NCBI GenBank assembly: GCA_964526645.1
Contig: CAZGJN010000005.1
Location: 115,220-179,219 of the forward strand
DNA length: 64,000 bases
Reading direction: 5' to 3'
DNA from: JADJNW01 sp964526645
GTDB lineage: Bacteria > Bacteroidota > Bacteroidia > Chitinophagales > Saprospiraceae
Made by a program: the position numbers and the translations under genes. Below the pieces are notes generated by a model. The model ran no database searches, was not told the origin of the DNA, and saw only the letters and a program-made list of their open reading frames with translations. Below, one piece after another: positions 1 to 8,911 of this stretch (the stretch's first letter is position 1; each line of letters starts with the position of its first letter).

Positions 1-2319
1 TTGCTTGCCCAACAACCCGAAATTGACAAATTCACCCAGCTGGAAACCTTATTGCCTACCCCCAACAACTTCCGCACAGCATCGGGGGCACCTGGGCATG
101 AATACTGGCAACAACGTGCTGACTACAACATCAAAGTGGAACTCGATGAGCAGCAGAACCGAATTATTGGAGAAGAAATGATTACTTATTTTAATTATTC
201 TCCCAATCCATTGACTTACCTCTGGATCCAACTTGACCAAAACATAGAAGCGCCTGAATCGGACACCTACAAAACCAAAACGGGGCAGTTTGATGAGCGA
301 ATGACGCTACAGCAACTCAATAGTATGCTAGACAATTCTTTCGATGGCGGGCACAAAATTCAGTATGTACGCGATGCCAATGGCAAGGATTTGAAATATA
401 CCATTGTGAATACGATGATGCGCATAGATTTGCCCCAGCCCCTCGCGCCCAAAACTGGTAAAATTAGTTTCAACATCGGCTGGTATTACAATATTGCAAA
501 TCGTTTGAATCCCGCTACGCGCAATGGTCGCGGCGGTTATGAATATTTTCCTGAAGACGGCAATTCGCTCTACACCATCACGCAGTGGTTTCCCCGAATG
601 GCAGTTTATGATGATTATAACGGCTGGCAGCACAAGCAATTTTTGGGCGGAGGGGAGTTTACCCTGCCTTTTGGCAATTATACCGTCGCCATTACAGTAC
701 CTGCCGACCATATCGTGGCTGCGACAGGGGTTCTACAAAATCCTAAAGAAGTATTGACTGCCGAGCAAATCAAGCGCTTTGAAGCAGCAAAAACAGCGAC
801 AAAACCGGTGGTCATTGTCACACAAGAGGAAGTGATCGAAAAAGAAAAAACCAAAGCGACTACCAAAAAAACCTGGCTTTATAAAGCGGATAATGTGCGG
901 GATTTTGCCTTTGGCAGTTCCCGAAAATTTATCTGGGATGCGATGGGCACTAAAGTAGAAGGCAGCACCCAGCCCGTGATTATGGCAATGTCCTATTATC
1001 CCAAAGAAGGTAATCCACTCTGGGGGCATCTTTCCACGCAGGTGGTAGCACACACCTTGCAGGTTTATTCCAAATATTCTATCCCTTACCCCTATCCGGT
1101 TGCCATTTCTGTCGAAGCTTCTAATGGCATGGAATATCCAATGATTTGCTTCAATTATGGCCGCCCCGAAAAAGACGGCACCTACTCCGAGCGTACTAAA
1201 TACGGCATGGTTGGGGTAATCATCCACGAAGTAGGACACAACTTTTTCCCGATGATTGTCAACTCTGATGAGCGTCAATGGACTTGGATGGACGAGGGAT
1301 TGAACACTTTTGTGCAATACCTGACCGAACAAGAGTGGGAACGCAATTATCCTGTTCGCCGCGGCCCGGCGCGTTTTATGGTGGATTATATGAAAGGTGG
1401 GAAAGATGTGCAAAATCCGATTATGACAAATTCGGAATCTGTTTTGCAATTGGGTAATAATGCTTATGCCAAGCCGACTACTGCGCTGAATATCCTGCGC
1501 GAAACGATCATGGGGCGTGAGTTATTTGACTTTTCGTTTAAAACTTATGCCCAGCGCTGGGCTTTCAAACATCCTACGCCTGCCGATTTTTTCCGCACAA
1601 TGGAAGATGCTTCGGGGATGGATCTCGACTGGTTTTGGCGCGGTTGGTTTTATACGACTGAAAATGTAGATATTTCGCTGGATGCTGTGATTGAATTCCG
1701 CTTGGATACTAAAAATCCTGATACGGAGAAATCCATTTTGGCGCAGCAAGCTAAAAAAGAATACGAAAACGATATTACCAATCAAAAGAATAAGACAGCT
1801 TTACCCTCGGTAGCTACTGAACGCGATGAGACACTGAAAGATTTTTATACTACTTATGACCCAAACAAGGTCACGGCTACGGATCGAGAAAACTACAGCC
1901 GCTACCTCGCTACCCTCGGCGAGGAAGAAAAAGCTTTTCTCAACAAGAAACAGTATTTCTATCAATTGGATTTTTCCAACAAGGGAGGCTTAGTTATGCC
2001 CGTCATTCTGGAATTTGAATTTGAAGATGGCAGTAAGGAAATCAAGCGAATTCCAGCAGAAATTTGGCGGAAAAACAACGAGCAATTCACCAAAGTTTTT
2101 AGCTTTGAAAAACCCCTCAAACAAGTAGTGCTCGATCCTTTCCTTGAAACGGCAGATGTGGATACTGAGAACAATTACTTCCCACGTCAGGTACAGCCCA
2201 GTCGTTTTGAAATTTTTAAGTCTCGATCCGCTGGAGCCCGTGGTCAAAGTTTTGGTGAAAATCCGATGCAGCAGCAAAAGCGAGAGCAGTTAAATGGCAC
2301 GCAGGGCAGTGGCAACTAA
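1..2319 (+). CDS. M1 family metallopeptidase (5' end outside window)
   Basis: Zinc aminopeptidase of the M1 (gluzincin) family, probably exported. The zinc site is HEVGH at residues 409-413, with the third ligand Glu432 in WMDEG, exactly the HExxH-X18-E spacing. NGMEY at 375-379 is the counterpart of the GxMEN exopeptidase motif. The frame is open to the first base of the window and begins LLAQQPE, which looks like the end of a signal peptide. The true start therefore lies upstream and the 772 visible residues are nearly the whole mature protein. The C-terminal 200 residues hold a beta-rich region and then a Gln/Gly-rich tail without a T9SS sorting domain. It ends at a strong hairpin shared with the convergent gene on the other strand. 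Substrate is unknown; general peptide degradation is likely. Confidence 0.9.
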   Translation: MLAQQPEIDKFTQLETLLPTPNNFRTASGAPGHEYWQQRADYNIKVELDEQQNRIIGEEMITYFNYSPNPLTYLWIQLDQNIEAPESDTYKTKTGQFDERMTLQQLNSMLDNSFDGGHKIQYVRDANGKDLKYTIVNTMMRIDLPQPLAPKTGKISFNIGWYYNIANRLNPATRNGRGGYEYFPEDGNSLYTITQWFPRMAVYDDYNGWQHKQFLGGGEFTLPFGNYTVAITVPADHIVAATGVLQNPKEVLTAEQIKRFEAAKTATKPVVIVTQEEVIEKEKTKATTKKTWLYKADNVRDFAFGSSRKFIWDAMGTKVEGSTQPVIMAMSYYPKEGNPLWGHLSTQVVAHTLQVYSKYSIPYPYPVAISVEASNGMEYPMICFNYGRPEKDGTYSERTKYGMVGVIIHEVGHNFFPMIVNSDERQWTWMDEGLNTFVQYLTEQEWERNYPVRRGPARFMVDYMKGGKDVQNPIMTNSESVLQLGNNAYAKPTTALNILRETIMGRELFDFSFKTYAQRWAFKHPTPADFFRTMEDASGMDLDWFWRGWFYTTENVDISLDAVIEFRLDTKNPDTEKSILAQQAKKEYENDITNQKNKTALPSVATERDETLKDFYTTYDPNKVTATDRENYSRYLATLGEEEKAFLNKKQYFYQLDFSNKGGLVMPVILEFEFEDGSKEIKRIPAEIWRKNNEQFTKVFSFEKPLKQVVLDPFLETADVDTENNYFPRQVQPSRFEIFKSRSAGARGQSFGENPMQQQKREQLNGTQGSGN

Positions 2320-2347
2320 AATCTGATAAAGCTCCAAAATAAGAAAA

Positions 2348-2375
2348 GGGCGCTGAGTGAATCAGCGCCCTTTTT
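2348..2375. terminator. Intrinsic terminator between convergent genes
   Basis: Perfect 9-bp stem GGGCGCTGA / TCAGCGCCC with a 4-5 nt loop, followed by TTTTT on the plus strand. An A-rich flank (AAGAAAA) on the other side means it can also end transcription of the minus-strand gene at 2394-2710. Confidence 0.85.
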
Positions 2376-2393
2376 CGTTCATGTAGATTGTTT

Positions 2394-2491
2394 TTAATTC
2401 TTGCGATCCCGACGATTTTCGCGGCGGTCGCGTTTGTTTTCGCGGCGATCTGCTACATCTTCGCGCCTATCGCGCACGTCTTCCATTTTGT
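2394..2491 (-). other. Out-of-frame 3' tail of the Arg/Asp repeat gene
   Basis: After the stop at 2492-2494 the same repeat coding continues in another frame: DKMEDVRDRREDVADRRE and onward to ...RRDRKN, with a stop at 2394-2396. Adding one T to the CCCTTTAG run (plus strand 2492-2499) joins both parts into a single 105-residue protein. This is either a genuine frameshift mutation or a sequencing or assembly error in a short homopolymer. Confidence 0.7.
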
Positions 2492-2710
2492 CTAAAGGGC
2501 ACCGTTACGTTGGGCATCGCGTACATCTTCCCGACGATCCCGCTTATTCTCCCTGCGATCGCGTTTATTTTCCCGACGATCTGCCCGGTTCTCTTTACGA
2601 TCCAATACATCTTCCACTTTATCGGCAGTTTGTGCTTGTGTCATTGCGGGCATAAGCAAAAACAAAGTAGCAAAGCTGAATGCAATGGTTAAGAAACGAA
2701 CGATTTTCAT
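2492..2710 (-). CDS. Small secreted Arg/Asp/Glu-rich repeat protein, frameshifted
   Basis: The start MKIVRFLTIAFSF at 2710 gives a clear signal peptide ending near MTQAQ. It is followed by charged tandem repeats of the form D-R-R-E-N-K-R and D-V-R-D. Small periplasmic or secreted proteins of this composition are frequent in Bacteroidota and have no assigned function. The in-frame product is 72 residues, but the repeat continues in another frame down to 2394 (see adjacent entry), so the original product was probably 105 residues. A longer upstream start at 2758 would add a hydrophilic leader before the signal peptide and is unlikely. It faces the M1 peptidase gene and shares a terminator with it. 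Confidence 0.6.
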   Translation of the reverse strand: MKIVRFLTIAFSFATLFLLMPAMTQAQTADKVEDVLDRKENRADRRENKRDRRENKRDRREDVRDAQRNGAL

Positions 2711-2816
2711 AGTGTAGATTTTTTTGTTTTGGAATTCATCTGTTTGACGCAAAATCACCCCGCAGGTTTAAACCATCGCTATCATCTTAACTTTATTTTA
2801 ACATCCAATTTTGTTT

Positions 2817-3470
2817 TTACTGCATAAATGCAAACTGAACGATGTTGGCACCCATTTGTAGCGAGGCGCGGCGCACGGACTCCGAGTCGTTATGTACTTC
2901 AGGGGATTCCCAACCGTCACTGATATTGCTTTCGGCAGTGTACAAGCAAATAACGCGCCCTTCGTGCAAAAGAGCAAAAGTTTGAGGGGATTTGCTATCG
3001 TGCTCATGCGCTTTAGGTACGCCATTAGGAAATTTAAATTTCTGGTTGAATACAGGGTGCTCAAAAGGTAATTCGATCAGTTCCTTCTCTGGAAAAACTT
3101 TTTTTATGGCTAACCGAAAATAAGTATCCATGCCATAATCGTCATCCACATACAAGAAGCCTCCGCCCAGCAGGTAGTTGCGCAAATTGGCAGCCTCCGC
3201 ATCCGAGAAAACGATGTTGCCATGCCCCGTCATAAATAAAAAAGGATAATTAAAAACCTCGGCGCTGCCCACTTCTACGGTGGCATAATCCTTGTCAATG
3301 TTCATATTCAATTGCTGGTTGCAGAACGTAGCCAGATTTTGCATAGCATCTACCACCGCGTACCAATCACCACCGCCATTATATTTGAGCAAGGCTAATT
3401 TCAGGCTTTTCTGCGCCCAGAGTAGTTGCGTAGCGCAAATCAGAAAAATAAACATCAGAAAGTGCTTCAT
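2817..3470 (-). CDS. DUF4159 domain-containing protein
   Basis: 217-residue exported protein. A signal peptide (MKHFLMFIFLICATQLLWAQ) is followed by one DUF4159 domain. Recognisable family segments are YPFLFMTGHGNIVFSD and the glycine/aspartate patch LLGGGFLYVDDDYG. The domain has a Rossmann-like layout related to class I glutamine amidotransferase or ThuA-like folds, but no catalytic function is established. In many Bacteroidota a DUF4159 protein sits beside MoxR/BatA-type gene sets; none is visible here. It is transcribed away from CorA, separated by a 122-nt gap with a hairpin. Function not assigned. Confidence 0.85.
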   Translation of the reverse strand: MKHFLMFIFLICATQLLWAQKSLKLALLKYNGGGDWYAVVDAMQNLATFCNQQLNMNIDKDYATVEVGSAEVFNYPFLFMTGHGNIVFSDAEAANLRNYLLGGGFLYVDDDYGMDTYFRLAIKKVFPEKELIELPFEHPVFNQKFKFPNGVPKAHEHDSKSPQTFALLHEGRVICLYTAESNISDGWESPEVHNDSESVRRASLQMGANIVQFAFMQ

Positions 3471-3521
3471 ACATTTTGATTTTCAATTAATTACATTCTG
3501 AATTAAATTTCACAACATAGC

Positions 3522-3546
3522 CTGGCGCATTTCTAAAATGTGCCAG
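3522..3546. other. 11-bp hairpin between corA and DUF4159 gene
   Basis: CTGGCGCATTT / AAATGTGCCAG with loop CTA; 10 of 11 positions are Watson-Crick and one is G-T. It lies downstream of corA on the minus strand but has no U-run, so it may be an mRNA-end stabiliser rather than a classical terminator. Confidence 0.5.
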
Positions 3547-3592
3547 ACTTATAGGATTCGAAATCAACATCAAATAAATCAACGATCTCCTT

Positions 3593-4546
3593 TCATAGCC
3601 ATTTCATCTTTTTAAACACAAAAAGTGTAATAAGAGATGACAAAACCATCAAACCGCCTGCAAATAAATACCCCAGTCTCCACTCCAACTCCGGCATAAA
3701 TCGAAAATTCATCCCATACATGCTCGCAATCAGCGTAGGCGGCATAAAAATAACGGTCACTACCGTAAAAATTTTGATGATCTTATTCTGAGCAAGATCA
3801 ATCAAACCCAAAAAGGTATTTTGCAAATACTCTAATCGTTCGAAATTAAAAGATGTATGCCCTAACAATGAATCTGCATCTTTGATCAATACGCGAATTT
3901 TTTCATACTCGTCTCTTGGGAAGAAATCACTTTTTAAAATACTGGAAAACAGACGCTTCAGTTCACTGGTGCTTTCGCGAAAAAGAATGGTCAGTTCCTG
4001 AAATTTATAAATTTCAATCAACACCTTTTCGTCCATTTTTTTATCCAGGGCCAAGTTTTTACCGGCCGCATAAATTTGTTTGGACAAGTCTTCGAGAAAA
4101 TCTGCCTCAATGTCAATCCTGGATTCGAATAACAACAAGAAGATGTTGTGTCCCTTGAGATTGCTACGGCGACTGGTGCGGATGAGGCGCTTCACTTCCT
4201 CAAAGGAACGAAGTGGGATATTGCGCTGAGTAATGAGCAGGTTTGCCCGCAAGATAAACGACACGGGGTCGCTGGCGTAGTGCTTGTCTTCTTTTTTGTA
4301 AATGTAATTAACATTGGCGTTGATTTCGTACTGGCTTTCGGAATATCGAGAGCTACTTTCGATTTCTTCTGCCTCCTGGCGGGTGAATAACTCAATGCCC
4401 AGCATGTGTTCGATACGGAAACGCTCTTCTTCCGGTGCGTTAAAAAGATCAAGCCAAACAATATCCGCCGAAGAAATTTCGTCCATCCGCTCGATGTCAT
4501 TCACGGAGAGTAATTCGCCTTTTGATTGATAAAAACAGTGCAACAT
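3593..4546 (-). CDS. corA: CorA family magnesium/divalent cation transporter
   Basis: Inner-membrane channel for Mg2+ (and related divalent metals) that works as a pentamer. The 317 residues match the usual CorA length: a soluble alpha/beta and long-helix N-terminal part, then two transmembrane helices at about 255-275 and 290-310. The signature YGMNF is at residues 277-281 between them, and the C-terminus is basic (FKKMKWL), as expected at the cytoplasmic end of TM2. The MFS gene on the same strand ends 31 nt upstream of this start, so both are probably on one transcript. The metal is inferred from the family only. Confidence 0.92.
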   Translation of the reverse strand: MLHCFYQSKGELLSVNDIERMDEISSADIVWLDLFNAPEEERFRIEHMLGIELFTRQEAEEIESSSRYSESQYEINANVNYIYKKEDKHYASDPVSFILRANLLITQRNIPLRSFEEVKRLIRTSRRSNLKGHNIFLLLFESRIDIEADFLEDLSKQIYAAGKNLALDKKMDEKVLIEIYKFQELTILFRESTSELKRLFSSILKSDFFPRDEYEKIRVLIKDADSLLGHTSFNFERLEYLQNTFLGLIDLAQNKIIKIFTVVTVIFMPPTLIASMYGMNFRFMPELEWRLGYLFAGGLMVLSSLITLFVFKKMKWL

Positions 4547-4577
4547 ACCGAATACTTACTTATAATTTTAAGCTAAA

Positions 4578-5765
4578 TCATGCAAGTTCATCTACACTCC
4601 GGCTATTTGTAAACAATACAAAATAAACAGCTACGCCGATTGTTCCTGCCGCTGTTATCCAAAACATCGTGCCAGGGCTGATGATCTGCCAGATAGCACC
4701 CGCTAAGGTACTCGCCAAGATAGTTGCCAAACTCTTAAAGGCCTCATATGTGCCAATCGCTGTACCGATTGCTCCCTGTGGGCAGATATTACTAATCCAA
4801 GCTTTGGCAATACCTTCGGTGGCAGCAGCGTATAAGCCGTACAAGGCAAACAAAAGCCAAAAACCGAAATTCGCCTCATTCAAAGCCATTCCACCATACA
4901 CCAAAGCAAATATCAATAAGCCAAATATAAAAATTGCTTTTAAGCCAATCCGATCTGCCAGTATCCCTACCGGATATGCCAACAAAGCATACACTGCATT
5001 GTAAAAGATATAAGCCAACAGCAAAGCGCTATCCGAAAAACCATGTTGCTGGAGCATCAACAGCAGAAAAACATCGGAGCTATTCATCAGTGCAAATGCC
5101 AATAAACCCAATAGCAAGCGCCGATAAGCACCGCTGCTTTGAAAAGGGTATTTCAAAAATGCCCCAAAGGCATAGCGGAAGGCTTTTTTCTCAGTGGGGA
5201 GTTTTTTTGTTTCTTTCAATAAAAAAGTGATGGCAACAGCAACAATACCTGGCAAAAAGGCAATAAAAAAAAGCATTCGATAATCTCCTGGAAAAAAATA
5301 TAGAAATAATAAGGCAGCTAAGGGCCCCAGAAAAGCACCGACGGTATCCATCGAGCGATGAAAGCCAAACACCTTGCCTTTGTGTGCCGATGTGGTGAAG
5401 GAAGAAAGCAAGGCATCGCGTGCACCCGTGCGAACGCCTTTGCCAATGCGATCCAGCGTACGCGCCGCAAAAATCCACCAGGGAAAAGTAAAAATAGCGA
5501 TCATAGGTTTGGAAAGAGCACTCAAGGCATAACCCCAACGCACAAACGGAATCCGCTCCCCTCTGGCATCCGACAAACGACCGAAGTATCCCTTGCTCAA
5601 GCCGGCAACTGCTTCAGCAATACCTTCTAAAAAGCCGATAAAAATAATAGAAAAGCCAATTTGTTTCAAATAAAGCGGCATGACCGGATAGAGCATTTCA
5701 CTGGCAAAATCGGTAAAAAGACTGATCAGCGATAAAATCCAGATAGAACGATTGATTACACGCAC
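4578..5765 (-). CDS. MFS transporter
   Basis: 395-residue polytopic membrane protein with about 12 hydrophobic segments. It shows the Major Facilitator signature in the loop after TM2: KGYFGRLSDARGERIPFVRW resembles the G-x-L-a-D-r-x-G-r motif. The opening segment (SLFTDFASEMLYPVMPLYLK) is typical of MFS exporters annotated only at superfamily level. Substrate cannot be read from the sequence. It is first in a two-gene minus-strand unit with corA and is divergent from the polysaccharide-locus regulator at 5850. Confidence 0.88.
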   Translation of the reverse strand: MRVINRSIWILSLISLFTDFASEMLYPVMPLYLKQIGFSIIFIGFLEGIAEAVAGLSKGYFGRLSDARGERIPFVRWGYALSALSKPMIAIFTFPWWIFAARTLDRIGKGVRTGARDALLSSFTTSAHKGKVFGFHRSMDTVGAFLGPLAALLFLYFFPGDYRMLFFIAFLPGIVAVAITFLLKETKKLPTEKKAFRYAFGAFLKYPFQSSGAYRRLLLGLLAFALMNSSDVFLLLMLQQHGFSDSALLLAYIFYNAVYALLAYPVGILADRIGLKAIFIFGLLIFALVYGGMALNEANFGFWLLFALYGLYAAATEGIAKAWISNICPQGAIGTAIGTYEAFKSLATILASTLAGAIWQIISPGTMFWITAAGTIGVAVYFVLFTNSRSVDELA

Positions 5766-5782
5766 TTGGCACTATTTTGTAG

Positions 5783-5810
5783 CGAAAGTAAGAATTTTAC
5801 TATATCACAA
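5783..5810 (-). promoter_or_regulatory. Possible promoter for MFS-corA
   Basis: On the minus strand: TTG (5808-5810), 17-nt spacer, TACTTTCG (5783-5790). This is one mismatch from the Bacteroidota -7 consensus TAnnTTTG, and the spacing is at the short end of the accepted range. It sits 18 nt upstream of the MFS start. Confidence 0.3.
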
Positions 5811-5849
5811 TAGCAATTTTTACGATAGGTTAATTCTTGGGATTATAGT

Positions 5850-8666
5850 ATGTTTGTATTTTGTATAGATTGTCCTTTGGTGAAAAAAACAAGCGTCTGC
5901 CTACTACTTTTTCAAATGAATATCCTCCTGGCAGCAGCACAGGAGATACCCCGAATTTTTAATTTCACAAAAGACCAGTACTTGGGTTATAATCAAAACT
6001 GGGCAATTAGCCAATCGCCCGAATATTTGATGCTATTTGGGAATTCTGCAGGGCTACTTGCCTTCGATGGCGCAAGGTGGAAGCTCAATCCTCTCCCCGA
6101 TAACCAAATAATCCGATCTGTAAGTTGTAACAAGGCAGGGAATATTTTTACGGGCGCTTTTGGCGAATTTGGCTATTGGTCAAACGGCAAAAAAAATTTG
6201 GAATATCACTCCCTCAAGGGTTTGATTCAAAATGATGTTTTTTCAAGAGAGGAAATTTGGAATATCCTTACGATGGACAGTTTGGTGCTCTTTCAATCTT
6301 TCTCCACCCTGTATCTTTATGACTACAAAGAGGTGCGCCCGCTGAAGCCGCCCGGCACGATCATGTTTGCTCAATACCTCAACGGAAAAATTTTGCTGCC
6401 GGTGATTAACAGTGGCTTATTCGAACTCAGAGAAAATGGCTTTGAATGGGTGCCCGGAAGTGAATTATTTGCAGATAAGCGCATCGCGGGGATTTTACCG
6501 CATCAAGACAAGGCTTTTTTGGTAGCAACTTCCGACCATGGTATCTATGAATTTAAGAATGGGAAGTTTACTGTTTGGAATACTGATATTCAACCTTTGC
6601 TGCAAACCTACCAGCTCAACAAAATCATTCGCTTGAGTAATCAAAATATTGTACTTGGCACGATCCTCAATGGGGTATATGTACTCTCTCCTCAAGGAAA
6701 AATAATATATAAAATCAACCAAGAGAATGGCTTACAGAATAATACGGTGCTGTCCCTTTTTGAAGATAAAGCGCACAACCTTTGGGTAGGGCTTGATAAA
6801 GGTATTGATTTGATTGAGCTCAATAATCCGCTTACTTTTTTTACAGACCAAAATGGCAAAATTGGAGCGGTCTATGCTGCTCATTTGCAAAAAGACAAGC
6901 TCTATGTGGGTACCAATCGGGGCGTTTTTGTAAAAACTTGGAAAAAAGGAAGTTTTTCTAATGATACGGAGGATTTCAAACTTATCAAAGGCTCACAAGG
7001 GCAAGTTTGGGAAATCAAGGAGTTGGATCATCAATTGATCGTTGGGCACAACGATGGCACTTTTCTCTTGAAAGGCGAGCGCGTGCAGAAAATCTCCGAT
7101 GTCACAGGTGGCTGGGTTACGCTGCGGCACCCCAGCCAAGCTGATATTATAGTGCAAGGCACTTATACGGGTCTTATAGTTTTTAAAAAAAGTAGAAGCG
7201 GCAATTGGCAGTTTTCGCATCGCGTGGAGGGCTTTTCGGAACCCATCAAGGAGATGCTGTTTGATGAAAAAGAAAACATCTGGGTCGCTCATCCCAATCG
7301 CGGTTTATACAAAATCCAGTTGGATACCTCTTTATCAAAAATTGTTTCTATTTACAGCTTTTCTAAAAAAGATGGCTTGCCCTCTGAGTTCAAAATAGGA
7401 ATTGAAATAATTGAAAAACAATTGATTATAAAATCAGGTAATCAATCCTTCACATACGATAGTGTTTCTAATCAATTGCGCCAGATAAAGCAAATTGGCA
7501 AATTTCAGCTTTCAGAGGATGCATTTCACCTGAAAAGTGGCATAGGCAACGACTGGTTTAAAATATACAACAATCAATTAGTTTGCTATCTGGATGGAAG
7601 AGAAAGGGCCTTTAATTTTTCGATTACGCCAGACTTTAAAAGCATTATTCCACTTGATGAAAAGACCTACCTCTTCGGCATGGACGATGGCTGTGCCATT
7701 TTGCAAAAAGACCACCTCCGCGCCGCTTTCGATTATGGAAAATTTCCAGCCGTAGTAATCAATGGCTTAGAGGTGTACAACCGGCAGTTGCGCTACTGGT
7801 ATTCGGGGCATGTGAATGGCGTTTCCTTAGCAACCAATGCCAATAATTTGATTTTTGTTTTTAGTCAACCTGTTTTTATTCAGCCCCCGCAATACAGTTA
7901 TTTTTTGGAAGGATTTGACCATGAGTGGTCTCCCTGGCAGTCGCAGGCGGAAAAAGAATTTACACGACTACCACCGGGGGACTATGTTTTCAAAGTAAAA
8001 TCTAACCTTTCAGAAGAAATAGCCACCATGTCCTTCTCCATTCGTTCCCCTTGGTATCAAACTTGGTGGGCGACACTGCTGTACGTTGTACTCATCGGCT
8101 TGGGCTTTTTCACGATTGTCAAATGGCAAAATTACCGATTGGAGAAGCAGCGCATCCACTTAGAACAAGAAAAGGAAAAACAAATCGAAGAACATCGCAT
8201 AAAAGTTGCCAATGAACGCTTGCACTTAGACATCATCAACAAAAGCAAGGAACTCGCCAACTCAACCATGAATTTGGTACAGAAAAATGAAATTTTGATG
8301 CAAATCAAAGAAGAACTTCAAAACCTGAAAGCCCTGCCAGATGCCCATATTCCAAGCAAATATTACCAAAAAATCCTGCATATCATTGATACCAACATTT
8401 CTTCGGAGCAGGATTGGCATTTATTTGAGACAAACTTTAACCAGGTGCATGAAGCATTTTTTAAAAAACTAATTGCTCAATTCCCTGATTTAACGCCTGG
8501 CGACCTAAAGCTTGCCGCCTATCTGAAAATGAATTTGTCTTCCAAAGAAATAGCGCCTTTGCTCAATATCTCCATCCGAAGTGTAGAAAATAAACGTTAT
8601 CGGCTGCGAAAAAAACTCAACTTAGAAGAAACAGACAACCTCATCGAGTTTATGCTGCATTTCTAA
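5850..8666 (+). CDS. Membrane-spanning propeller/Y_Y_Y sensor with LuxR-type HTH (PUL regulator)
   Basis: One-component transmembrane regulator of 938 residues. Layout: signal peptide; about 600 residues of seven-bladed beta-propeller-like repeats with blade ends such as NLWVGLDKGIDLI and NIWVAHPNRGLY; a Y_Y_Y (triple-tyrosine) domain near 660-735; one membrane helix near 739-760; a coiled coil near 765-830; and a cytoplasmic C-terminal LuxR/GerE-like HTH near 880-938 (LKMNLSSKEIAPLLNISIRS). There is no histidine kinase or receiver domain, so the ligand signal is probably passed directly to DNA binding, as in SusR. It lies just upstream of the GH144/SusCD cluster on the same strand and is the likely regulator of that cluster. 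The start may be GTG at 5880 (VKKTSVCLLLFQ), which gives a cleaner signal peptide. A perfect -7 box match TATGTTTG overlaps the ATG at 5850, which also favours the later start. Confidence 0.88.
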   Translation: MFVFCIDCPLVKKTSVCLLLFQMNILLAAAQEIPRIFNFTKDQYLGYNQNWAISQSPEYLMLFGNSAGLLAFDGARWKLNPLPDNQIIRSVSCNKAGNIFTGAFGEFGYWSNGKKNLEYHSLKGLIQNDVFSREEIWNILTMDSLVLFQSFSTLYLYDYKEVRPLKPPGTIMFAQYLNGKILLPVINSGLFELRENGFEWVPGSELFADKRIAGILPHQDKAFLVATSDHGIYEFKNGKFTVWNTDIQPLLQTYQLNKIIRLSNQNIVLGTILNGVYVLSPQGKIIYKINQENGLQNNTVLSLFEDKAHNLWVGLDKGIDLIELNNPLTFFTDQNGKIGAVYAAHLQKDKLYVGTNRGVFVKTWKKGSFSNDTEDFKLIKGSQGQVWEIKELDHQLIVGHNDGTFLLKGERVQKISDVTGGWVTLRHPSQADIIVQGTYTGLIVFKKSRSGNWQFSHRVEGFSEPIKEMLFDEKENIWVAHPNRGLYKIQLDTSLSKIVSIYSFSKKDGLPSEFKIGIEIIEKQLIIKSGNQSFTYDSVSNQLRQIKQIGKFQLSEDAFHLKSGIGNDWFKIYNNQLVCYLDGRERAFNFSITPDFKSIIPLDEKTYLFGMDDGCAILQKDHLRAAFDYGKFPAVVINGLEVYNRQLRYWYSGHVNGVSLATNANNLIFVFSQPVFIQPPQYSYFLEGFDHEWSPWQSQAEKEFTRLPPGDYVFKVKSNLSEEIATMSFSIRSPWYQTWWATLLYVVLIGLGFFTIVKWQNYRLEKQRIHLEQEKEKQIEEHRIKVANERLHLDIINKSKELANSTMNLVQKNEILMQIKEELQNLKALPDAHIPSKYYQKILHIIDTNISSEQDWHLFETNFNQVHEAFFKKLIAQFPDLTPGDLKLAAYLKMNLSSKEIAPLLNISIRSVENKRYRLRKKLNLEETDNLIEFMLHF

Positions 8667-8673
8667 TTCGCAG

Positions 8674-8695
8674 GCATGGCGTATGCCATTTTTTG
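8674..8695 (+). terminator. Terminator after PUL regulator
   Basis: Short hairpin ATGGC-gtat-GCCAT followed by TTTTTT, 10 nt after the regulator stop codon. It separates the regulator transcript from the catabolic genes. Confidence 0.6.
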
Positions 8696-8911
8696 ACAAT
8701 TCAAAATCAAATTCCTCCTAATCAACTACTTGCAACAAAAACAAAAGCCATCGAAAAGAATTTGATGAGGTGATTTTTATCAATGATGTGGTAATGATGA
8801 GGCTCTTTTTTTTCGCCCAAAGGCTTATTTGCTTAATTTTAGATGGTGAGGAGTAAGAAGCTTAAAATTATATTGTAAAAATCTGTACAGCTATTTTTCA
8901 AGGGTAAATGT

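Noticed and set aside
733..1449. 238-residue open frame on the minus strand
   Set aside because: It lies fully inside the M1 peptidase catalytic domain, which carries the zinc motif, and its translation is Cys/His/Phe-rich with no domain.
8667..8911. Small gene between regulator and first hydrolase
   Set aside because: Only a terminator hairpin and AT-rich sequence; no open frame with start context.
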